Source: DATBGO01 sp036558005 (lineage in GTDB: Bacteria > Actinomycetota > Actinomycetes > Streptosporangiales > Streptosporangiaceae). Taken from it: a DNA stretch of 64,000 bases. Below, piece after piece: positions 1 to 6,454 of this stretch. The notes below the pieces were generated by a model. It was not told the origin of the DNA. It did no database searches and worked only from the letters and a program-made list of their open reading frames with translations. Position 1 is the first letter of the stretch; every line of letters starts with the position of its first letter. Where the stretch lies: NCBI GenBank assembly GCA_036558005.1, contig DATBGO010000350.1, forward strand, positions 1-64,000. Reading direction: 5' to 3'. Made by a program: the position numbers and the translations under genes.

Positions 1-118
1 CGCCGGGCGATCCGCCAGGCCAACCGGTAAACCCACCGCAAACCGCCCTGCAGCATTCCCAGCGTCACCCACGTCGCCCACGTCACTCAGAGGCCAAAAC
101 CACCAACCACCAGCCACT

Positions 119-304
119 TTGAAAGATCGACTACAGATAACGCGGGTGACAACCATGCTGGATGCGGGCGTGGACCTGCGGGACGTCCAGATCGCCGCCC
201 GCCACGCCGATCCGCGCACCACGATGCGCTACGACCGCGCCCGCAAGAATCTCGACCGCCACCCGAACTACATCCTCGCCGCCTACATGGCGTCCGGGAC
301 CTGA
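119..304 (+). pseudogene. Tyrosine site-specific recombinase (integrase), C-terminal remnant
   Basis: About the last 50 residues match the C-terminal end of an actinomycete phage/ICE-type tyrosine recombinase. The segment beginning TTMLDAGVDLRDVQIAARH leads to the box-III histidine and then to RTTMRYDRA, whose Tyr would be the nucleophile, followed by the usual RHPNYILAAY end. The frame is open back to base 2, but the residues encoded before about base 143 do not look like integrase, and the HxxR box and the rest of the catalytic domain are missing. A second frame ends at base 30 (RRAIRQANR then stop) and may be the tail of an upstream neighbour such as an excisionase. I read this as a rearranged stump of an integrative element, not a working enzyme. 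The TTG at 119 is only the first start-like codon. Confidence 0.7.
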
Positions 305-349
305 GCACCCGGCTTGGATATAGCAGCAGATGCATATAGCATTGAAGGC

Positions 350-717
350 ATGGCGGGCTTGTACGACGTGGAGATCGAACCGGAAGTCCGGTCGTGGCTT
401 GCCAGCCTGCCCGACCGCGACTTCGGCCGGGTTGACTTCCTCGTCGGCATGCTCGCCGAGCATGCCGAAGATCTCGGCGAGCCCTACACGCGACACCTCG
501 GCGGGAAGGTCAGGGAGTTGCGGTTCCACCTGCTACGCCAGCAGACCAGGGTCACCTACTGGCTCGCTCCGCAGCGGCGGGTGATCTTACTGACGGTGTT
601 CCGCAAGACTCGCAGCGCCGCCAGGCTGCAGAAGTGGCCAGGGCGCGGCGGGCGCAAGAGATCTGTGAGAGCACGCACGGCATCGCGCACGCGGTGTTCG
701 ACCGGGAGGTGACCTGA
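350..717 (+). pseudogene. HigB/RelE-like (Gp49-type) toxin with a frameshift
   Basis: From ATG 350 the frame encodes MAGLYDVEIEPEVRSWL... through HLGGKVRELRFHL and TYWLAP...VILLTVFRKTR, the signature of the Gp49-like (DUF891) RelE/HigB toxin family of mRNA interferases. After FRKTR, near base 613, the family-like sequence (AEVARARRAQEICESTHG...) continues in the frame one base back and ends at TGA 715-717. The unshifted frame gives an unrelated Arg-rich tail ending at 712. A one-base deletion, or a two-base insertion, between about 611 and 628 explains this; I see no slippery heptamer. The shifted stop lies one base before the next ATG at 719, supporting that frame as the ancestral one. TTG 314 is an alternative start. 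The gene is probably broken, unless this is an assembly error. Confidence 0.7.
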
Positions 718-718
718 T

Positions 719-1015
719 ATGACCACAGACCACTCCTCCTACGAGGAAATCGCGGCGGCGCGCCGCGGCAGCCAGGAATACCGTGAGGGGTACGCCGAGG
801 CGCGGCGTGCTTTCCTGATCGGCCAGGCGGTCCGCGAACGCCGGCTGGCTCTGGGCCTGTCCCAGGTCGAGCTGGCCACTCGCGCCGGCATGACCCAGCC
901 CGCGCTCTCACGGCTTGAAGCGGGCGGCGTCGTCCCCACGATTCCGCTGCTAGAACGGATCAGCGCAGCCCTCGACGCCGACCTCATCGTGACACTCGCA
1001 CCCCACGCAGCCTGA
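719..1015 (+). CDS. XRE-family HTH antitoxin (HigA-like)
   Basis: The 98-residue protein has a helix-turn-helix of the XRE/Cro type at about residues 38-92 (QAVRERRLALGLSQVELA, then MTQPALSRLEAG). In HigBA-type operons such a protein neutralises the toxin and represses the operon by binding its promoter. It starts one base after the frame-corrected toxin stop, and the strong Shine-Dalgarno GGGAGGTG (703-710) lies inside the toxin end, so the two are translationally coupled. The N-terminal segment (SYEEIAAARRGSQEYREGY) is typical of antitoxins that follow Gp49-like toxins. The antitoxin is intact while the toxin appears frameshifted, the usual order of decay. Specificity and activity cannot be read from sequence. 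Confidence 0.8.
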   Translation: MTTDHSSYEEIAAARRGSQEYREGYAEARRAFLIGQAVRERRLALGLSQVELATRAGMTQPALSRLEAGGVVPTIPLLERISAALDADLIVTLAPHAA

Positions 1016-1815
1016 ACTTCCGGCCACCGCGGGGGTCACGTACGCATTCGAGTCTGCCGAATGGCGGACATTGGCTGTGCGCATGGTCATGCCGTGATGT
1101 GCATGACTACTCGCAGTATTGGGACGCAGCCGTGAGCAGTGGCGATCCATCATTCAGCATCGCCGCCTGTGATCATAGCGCGCCGATCGCCGACTATTTG
1201 CTTACTAGCGCTGAGCTCATCTCGAGGCTCTGGGTGCGCAGATCGTCCAGTTCGGGCGCTCTGGCCGTGCCATCGCGCCCGAGGTCTGTCGTGCATGCGG
1301 CACACGGCTCGGAGGGCGTTTGACTAGCGGTGATTTACGGGCACGTTTCCAGATCGAGAACGCCGGCGAGCCCGGCCTGACGATCAGGCTCGCTGCCGTG
1401 CTGGCGCTCGCCGCCATCGACCATGCCGGGCTCGGCCTGCCGCAGCCGACTCCGCCCGCCACCGGCCGCACCCGGCCGGCTGCGCTAGGCCTCGGCAGGG
1501 GTCGCCGAGCCTGCGTGCAGCCACGGGTAATCAGCCAGACCCACGCACGCATGCCTAGCGACGTGCTGAGTTTCACCCAACTCGGCCTGCCGATCGCGAT
1601 GGGCAACGCCAGCCCGGAAGTGAAGCGGGCAGCCCGCCGGGTGAATGGCCTCCAACGAGGAGGACGGCTCCGCCCGCGCTGTGGAGCGCTTCATCCGGCG
1701 CTAGGAGGCAGCCGGTCCCGGCTGCGGACAGGACAAAGCAGATCTGCGGGCAGGATATTTCCGTGCGCCGAAGCAGCACGCGGGCCGCTCGCGCGTGTGT
1801 TCTTACGTGAAGCCA
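1016..1815. other. 800-base stretch without a supportable gene
   Basis: This region separates the antitoxin from the sigma factor. Several frames are open, including one running from 1320 into the downstream anti-sigma-like gene, but their translations are Arg/Pro-rich and resemble no family I know. A short inverted repeat GCGAGCC...GGCTCGC lies near 1367-1394. I see no tRNA, no clear terminator and no confident promoter. It is probably decayed or regulatory DNA beside the integrase stump. Confidence 0.5.
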
Positions 1816-2364
1816 ATGAGAGCCGGCGGAGCGGCCAGGACCTCTGGTTACCCGGCGAGGCAGCCGGCCGGCAGCGAAACGGCGGCCGAGGGCGTCAGCA
1901 CGCTTTATGGGCAGACGGCGGTCAGCCTGATCCGGCTGGCCTATGTGATCCTCAGCGACCAGCAGGCTGCCGAGGACGTGGTACACGATGCCTTCTGCGA
2001 CCTGTACCGGCGCTGGGGCAAGCTCGCGGACACCGGGGCCCTGGACCGGTATGTCCGGGCTTCGGTGATCAATGGCTGCCGGTCGGCGTTACGCCGGCGC
2101 TCGGTGCGCCACCGCCAGGTGATGTACGAGCTGCCGGCTGCCTCTGCCGAGGCGGCGATCCTCGGCAACGAGGAACGCAGCGAGGTCATCCGCGCTGTCG
2201 ACCGGCTGCCGGGCCGTCAGCGGGAGGCGCTGGTGCTGCGCTTCTACCTCGATCTGCCCGACGAGGAGATCGCCAGGCTGATGGGAATCCGGCTCAGCAC
2301 CGTCCGGTCTACCATCCACCGGGCGCTGGCCGCGCTCGGCGAGACCTTGCGGGAGGGGTCATGA
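1816..2364 (+). CDS. SigE-family RNA polymerase sigma factor (ECF type)
   Basis: The protein of about 182 residues contains sigma-70 region 2 (VSLIRLAYVILSDQQAAEDVVHDAFCDLYRRW, promoter melting and -10 recognition) and region 4 (VDRLPGRQREALVLRFYLDLPDEEIARLMGIRLSTVRSTIHRALAAL, -35 recognition). This is the arrangement of the actinobacterial SigE/ECF subfamily that directs RNA polymerase to stress or envelope regulons. I prefer ATG 1816; GTG 1795 is an in-frame alternative and neither has a strong Shine-Dalgarno. Its stop overlaps the next ATG by four bases (2361-2364), so it is coupled to a membrane-anchored partner, the usual layout of sigma and anti-sigma pairs. The signal controlling the pair is unknown. 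Confidence 0.85.
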   Translation: MRAGGAARTSGYPARQPAGSETAAEGVSTLYGQTAVSLIRLAYVILSDQQAAEDVVHDAFCDLYRRWGKLADTGALDRYVRASVINGCRSALRRRSVRHRQVMYELPAASAEAAILGNEERSEVIRAVDRLPGRQREALVLRFYLDLPDEEIARLMGIRLSTVRSTIHRALAALGETLREGS

Positions 2365-3638
2365 CGCAGCAGCTTGAGGACCGGCTCCGGGCCGCGTTCC
2401 GGGAAAGGGCCGGGCAGATCCCGCCGGTAGCGCCGCCGCTAGAACTCACGCCGCCGCGCCGCGCCGCGCGTCCGGGCCTCATCGGCGGTCTGGGCAGCTG
2501 GCTCACGCCAGGCCAGCGGAGGCTGGCCGCGGGCCTGGCCGCTGCGGCCGCGGTGGCGGCGATCGCGGTCGGGACCGTAGTCGCGCCGAACCCGCCGGCA
2601 CCGCCAGTGCAGCCGGTGCAGCCCAGGCTGGCGAAGACGCTGCCGCCGTATTACGTTGCCATCAGCCAGGCGAAGGCCAATTCGGGCTGGGTCGCGGTCG
2701 TGCGGGCGACCAGGACCGGCGCCGTCATCGCGAGGATCCCGGTACCGCGTCCCTACACCGACTTCACCGGCGTGACCGCCGCGGGCGATGACCGGACCTT
2801 CGTACTGCAGGCCGTCAGCTTCGCTGGCCCGCCGGTGCCGGAGAAGTTCTTCCTGCTGCGCATAGATCCTGGCGCCCGCAGCACGGCCGGCCGGGCCCGG
2901 CTGACTCCTCTTGACGTCCGGCTGGCCCCGGGGGCCGCTACCGTGGGCATGGCCCTGTCACCAGACGGGACGTCGCTGGCGGCGGTGGCCTTGTATAGCC
3001 GCCCCTTCACGGCGAACCGCATCATCATCTACAACCTGAGCACCGGAGCCAGCCACAGCTGGCAGGACAGCGGCTGCGCGGACAACTGCGTCCTCGGCGG
3101 CACCGGCGCCCAGTCACCCGAAGTCAACACGATCTCCTGGACCGCCGACGGGCGCCAGCTCGGATTCGTCCTCCAGACCGGGATCGGGGCGGCCGGGCAG
3201 TCGCAATTCAGGGTGCTCAACGTGAGCGCTCCGGGCGATGACGTACTGGCCGACAGCCAGCCGGTGACGCTGCGCGCAGCGCCAGGCGTGTTGCAGGGGG
3301 TGGCCCCGGCCGGCGCAAGCTGGGGAATCGCCGTGATCACCCCGGATGGCAGTTCGATAGTCCTCGGTGCCACTAACTTCCGCAAGGTCACCCAGCCCCT
3401 GGCCCCGGAGGCTCTGTTGCGGTACTCGGCCCGGACCGGCGCGCTGCGAACGGTCCTCGGGACCCGGTCCCTCCAGTCAAAGAAGGAGCGGCACGCCGAT
3501 CAGGTGCTGTGGACCAGCCCCGACGGCAGCACGATCCTGGTCAGCGGGTTCCGCGGCATCCACCGTGCCGGGCTGCTGCACGACGGGCATTACACCCCCA
3601 TCCCCTGGTCGCCGCTGACCCTCGCCGCCGCCTGGTAG
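2361..3638 (+). CDS. Membrane-anchored partner of the SigE-type sigma factor, beta-propeller-like
   Basis: The 425-residue protein begins with a short cytoplasmic segment (MTQQLEDRLRAAFRERAGQIPP), has one transmembrane helix at about residues 55-73 (LAAGLAAAAAVAAIAVG) and then a large extracytoplasmic domain. That domain contains blade-like repeats such as ALSPDGTSLAAVALY, SWTADGRQLGFVL, ITPDGSSIVLG and TSPDGSTILVSG, typical of TolB/WD40-like (PD40) propellers. Overlap with the sigma gene and this topology suggest a signal-sensing or anti-sigma role; that is inference, since I do not see a canonical zinc-binding ZAS motif in the N-terminus. The same frame is open upstream to 1320, but ATG 2361 is the natural start because of the ATGA overlap. 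Confidence 0.75.
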   Translation: MTQQLEDRLRAAFRERAGQIPPVAPPLELTPPRRAARPGLIGGLGSWLTPGQRRLAAGLAAAAAVAAIAVGTVVAPNPPAPPVQPVQPRLAKTLPPYYVAISQAKANSGWVAVVRATRTGAVIARIPVPRPYTDFTGVTAAGDDRTFVLQAVSFAGPPVPEKFFLLRIDPGARSTAGRARLTPLDVRLAPGAATVGMALSPDGTSLAAVALYSRPFTANRIIIYNLSTGASHSWQDSGCADNCVLGGTGAQSPEVNTISWTADGRQLGFVLQTGIGAAGQSQFRVLNVSAPGDDVLADSQPVTLRAAPGVLQGVAPAGASWGIAVITPDGSSIVLGATNFRKVTQPLAPEALLRYSARTGALRTVLGTRSLQSKKERHADQVLWTSPDGSTILVSGFRGIHRAGLLHDGHYTPIPWSPLTLAAAW

Positions 3639-3958
3639 AGGGCTGCCAGGAAGTGCGGCGAGCCAGGAATCCGCGTGCAGGCGGTGATAGCCATAGTCCA
3701 AGGTGATGCCGCAGAAGGGGCAGACACTGCCCAGCTGGCCAGCTACGGCCGCTGCCGCGGATAACCGGCAGCCGCACCGCGCGCGCCGCAGGCAATGAGA
3801 AGTGAATAAAGACGATTCACGCGAGGGAGCGAGCCGGCGGCCAGGGATAGCCGCGCTCAGACCACCCCTTCGAGTGCGACCACTAGGGCCACTCCCACTA
3901 GGTGGCATCCAGAGGGCGTTCTAGCGCTCCCCCGCATCAATGATGGACTGGCCGGAAG
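3639..3958. other. Intergenic region with a possible zinc-ribbon-like relic on the minus strand
   Basis: This 320-base gap lies between convergent genes. No complete gene is supported. On the minus strand at about 3655-3745 a translation reads VCPFCGITLDYGYHRL, a CxxC pair followed by aromatic and His residues, within an open frame lacking a credible start. I do not recognise the family and treat it as a possible gene fragment only. Confidence 0.35.
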
Positions 3959-4453
3959 TCACCCATTTATGAAGAACTTGTAAAGGGCTCCTGAAACGCC
4001 GGAGGGGAGTAGGGCGAACTGACATCCTCGGCAGTTCCTGCCAGCAAGGAAGATATTTCTCCCAGCATTACGGGTAGCCGCGTTGTTGATCCACTCATCG
4101 GAGCCATCGACGATTTTTAGCGTCCAGCCGACCCCGATGGAACCTGAGCAGGGTTTGACCACTACGTTATCGTCATTGTTGGTGGCCGCAACGCACTGAC
4201 TCTGGTTGGCTGAGCCGTGGAGCACAAGCAAATTCCCATCGAAGTCGATGGTACGGGCGTTATTAAAGTTATCTTCAAAAATGGGTGTGAAACTGTTGAA
4301 ATTTGCGCTGTTGAGACAGTAACTATTCCCGAAGGACTCGCATATGGACTCACCGCTGGCTGCGCTCACAGGTAGTGGAGCGACCAATACTGCGGCCGGA
4401 ATCGCAAGGGTCGAGAGCAGGACCGAGGTAGCACGGATGGCCCTGCGGATCAT
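3959..4453 (-). CDS. Small secreted protein of unknown function
   Basis: The encoded protein of 164 residues has a classical Sec signal peptide (MIRRAIRATSVLLSTLAIPAA, a hydrophobic core, then a likely cleavage after PVSAAS). The mature part of about 130 residues holds six cysteines (ESICESFG, SYCLN, SQCVAA, KPCSG, NCRGC), suggesting disulfides, and is rich in Asn, Ile and Phe. Three ATGs compete: the one at 4453 lies six bases after GGAGGT (4460-4465), so I choose it over ATG 4471. Codon use is clearly AT-richer than the neighbouring genes, a sign of transfer or of an unusually AT-tolerant accessory gene. A promoter match lies just upstream. The size and spacing of Cys and Trp could fit a small lectin-like or inhibitor fold, but I cannot assign a family. 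Confidence 0.7.
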   Translation of the reverse strand: MIRRAIRATSVLLSTLAIPAAVLVAPLPVSAASGESICESFGNSYCLNSANFNSFTPIFEDNFNNARTIDFDGNLLVLHGSANQSQCVAATNNDDNVVVKPCSGSIGVGWTLKIVDGSDEWINNAATRNAGRNIFLAGRNCRGCQFALLPSGVSGALYKFFING

Positions 4454-4494
4454 TGTCATACCTCCGAGCATGATCGATTACCGCTTACCGCCTA

Positions 4495-4523
4495 ATCATG
4501 CGACTAGATCACGGTTTTGTCTA
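4495..4523 (-). promoter_or_regulatory. Probable housekeeping promoter of the small secreted protein gene
   Basis: Read on the minus strand, TAGACA (4518-4523) and CATGAT (4495-4500) are separated by exactly 17 bases, matching sigma-70 -35 (5 of 6) and -10 (4 of 6) elements. They would give a leader of roughly 35 bases ending in GGAGGT and the ATG at 4453. A perfect TATAAT on the plus strand (4522-4527) overlaps this promoter but lacks a good -35. Confidence 0.5.
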
Positions 4524-4998
4524 TAATGCCGTACATGCCTCGTACAGCTCAGGTGGCTCGCACCGCCGCCGAGGCGTAGCGCCGAGGTCAAGCCCAGGTT
4601 CCGCAGCGGGCCTGAGCCCAGCGATGCCCTGGACTGCGATGACTCCTGACACTCCGTCCAGGGGATCACGGGGTCGCGGGAATCAAATCCGGTCGGGGCT
4701 ACGGATCGAAGTAGCAGGTCAAAGGCCCGGTCGCCAGCTATGGTGGCCGGGCCTTGATCATTTGCCATTGGCTCGGCACTGGGATCTTGCCTCAGCCGAC
4801 CGCGTCAGCCGGTTGTCATCATCCGGTCGCAGAAGACAGCTGCGGATGGCATGCTTCAGTTCCTCGCCGCGGGCGAGAACCTGATCGGGTGCAGTCCGGC
4901 GCGGCGGGCGGCTCACAGGTCCAGACTCAAACCGGACCACTCCACGGGCAGGGAATTGGAGCTTACTGCCGGTCCGCCTGGCTCGTAGCGTCGGTGGC
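4524..4998. other. Non-coding region upstream of the MFS gene
   Basis: No credible protein is encoded here; the open frames are short and unlike any family. It contains the strong hairpin at 4722-4755, and its right end (TAGCGT at 4986-4991, TTACTG 17 bases upstream) could be a promoter placing the transcript start at or very near the ATG of the MFS gene at 4999. Confidence 0.4.
4722..4755. terminator. Strong hairpin, likely terminator
   Basis: AAGGCCCGGTCGCC (4722-4735) pairs with GGTGGCCGGGCCTT (4742-4755) over 14 positions with two G-U pairs and a six-base loop. The U-run is weak on the plus strand and absent on the minus strand. It has no obvious upstream gene on the plus strand, so it may end a non-coding transcript or act in both directions. 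Confidence 0.5.
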
Positions 4999-6294
4999 AT
5001 GACGACGCTGCAGGCCATTGACATCATCGACGAGTCCACCGGCGCCGGCCACGGCGGCGCACCTGGCGAGCCGCGTCCGTCAGGACCGGGCGGCCGCCGC
5101 CCCCGGCCGGCGCTGCTGACCAGGGCGCTGCTGCTGCGCCTCGCATCGGCGGTTGGCATGGCCACCAGCTTCTACCTGCTGCTGTCGGTTGTGCCGCTGT
5201 TCGCCAGATCGGTGGGCGCCGGGGTGAACACCGCGGGCTTGTCTACTACCGCGCTCACCCTGGCTGGCGTGGCAGGCGAACTGGTGACCCCGTGGCTGGC
5301 GGCGCGGTTCGGCTACCGGCAGTTGCTTGCCGCCGGGCTTATCCTGCTGGGTGCACCCGCGCTGCTGCTGCTGGTGCCTGGCGGGATGACGCTGATCATC
5401 GCAGTGTGTGTGGTGCGCGGGTTCGGGTTCGGCGCGGCCGTGGTGGCCGGCGGGGCGCTGACCGCGTCGATCATCCCGGCCGAGCGGCGCGGGGAGGGCC
5501 TGGCCCTGCTGGGCGTGGCGGCCGGGCTGCCCTCGATTGCCGCCCTGCCGCTGGGTGTGTGGCTGGCCGCGCACGCCGGCTACGCGCCGGTGATCATCGC
5601 CGGGGCGGTAGCCTCGCTGGCCGCACTGCCGTCGGTTCCCGGCCTGCCCCAGCCGCCGGCCGCCGCGGCCACGGCAGGCGGCGCGGCTGCGACCTCGGCT
5701 CACGGCAATGGCGGTTCCGGCCGGCGGGCCGGCGTGATGACCGGCTTGCGGACGCCGGCTCTGGCCCGGCCGTACATCGCGTTCTCGGCCACTTGCATGG
5801 CTGCCGGCGTCATCGTCACCTTCCTGCCGCTGGCCGCCGGGCACGCGACCGCCGGCCTGGTCGCCCTCGCCCTGCTCATCCAGCCCGCCGCCTCGACCCT
5901 GACCCGCTGGCTGGCCGGCCGCTACGGTGACCGCCACGGCCCGGCCCGGCTGATCGTCCCCAGCGTCGTGCTCTCGGCGGCCGGCGTGCTGGCGCTCGCG
6001 CTGAGCAGCGGACCGGCCGCGGTGATCGGGGGCGCGGCGCTGTTCGGCGCGGGCTTCGGCGTGGCGCAGAACGCATCGCTCGCGCTCATGTACGCCCGCG
6101 TGAGCACCTCGGAATACGGGACAGTCAGCGCCATCTGGAACCTGGCCTACGACGCGGGCATGGGCCTGGGCGCCGCGGCATTCGGCGCGGTCGCCGCCCG
6201 GGCCGGTTCCCCGATGGCGTTCAGCCTGCTGGCGGCCGTGATGCTGGCCATGGCCGTTCCCGCGTTGCGCGACACCCGCGGCGGCCGCCGCTAG
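4999..6294 (+). CDS. MFS transporter
   Basis: The 431-residue protein has about twelve hydrophobic segments and the two-fold six-plus-six layout of the major facilitator superfamily. The first helix begins near residue 45 (LLRLASAVGMATSFYLLLSVVPLF); a charged cytoplasmic loop after helix 2 (LAARFGYRQ) resembles the MFS A motif, and an equivalent (LAGRYGDRHGPARL) occurs after helix 8. A Gly/Ala/Ser/His-rich linker at about residues 213-245 forms the central loop. The substrate cannot be inferred; the layout resembles drug or metabolite efflux permeases. There is no Shine-Dalgarno at a good distance, and a TAGCGT hexamer seven bases before ATG suggests a leaderless transcript. The gene stands alone. 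Confidence 0.85.
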   Translation: MTTLQAIDIIDESTGAGHGGAPGEPRPSGPGGRRPRPALLTRALLLRLASAVGMATSFYLLLSVVPLFARSVGAGVNTAGLSTTALTLAGVAGELVTPWLAARFGYRQLLAAGLILLGAPALLLLVPGGMTLIIAVCVVRGFGFGAAVVAGGALTASIIPAERRGEGLALLGVAAGLPSIAALPLGVWLAAHAGYAPVIIAGAVASLAALPSVPGLPQPPAAAATAGGAAATSAHGNGGSGRRAGVMTGLRTPALARPYIAFSATCMAAGVIVTFLPLAAGHATAGLVALALLIQPAASTLTRWLAGRYGDRHGPARLIVPSVVLSAAGVLALALSSGPAAVIGGAALFGAGFGVAQNASLALMYARVSTSEYGTVSAIWNLAYDAGMGLGAAAFGAVAARAGSPMAFSLLAAVMLAMAVPALRDTRGGRR

Positions 6295-6454
6295 GTTCCC
6301 CGGCGCCAGTGATGCAGCAGCACGGATAGGCCTGATCGCCGGGCAGCGGCGGTCAGGCCCTGGCGGTGCAACACCCGCCGGCCGGCCGCCCCGCCGTTGC
6401 CGCATTATGGGCGAAACCGTTACGATGCGACCGCCCCGGCCTGTGGAGGACGCC

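Noticed and set aside
1320..2360. Extension of the anti-sigma-like frame back to 1320
   Set aside because: It overlaps the sigma-factor gene in another frame, encodes no recognisable domain, and the ATGA overlap at 2361 marks the start.
4660..4710. A tRNA 3'-end-like segment (GGGAATCAAATCC), possible attachment site
   Set aside because: The T-loop does not match the consensus, the stem does not pair and there is no cloverleaf.
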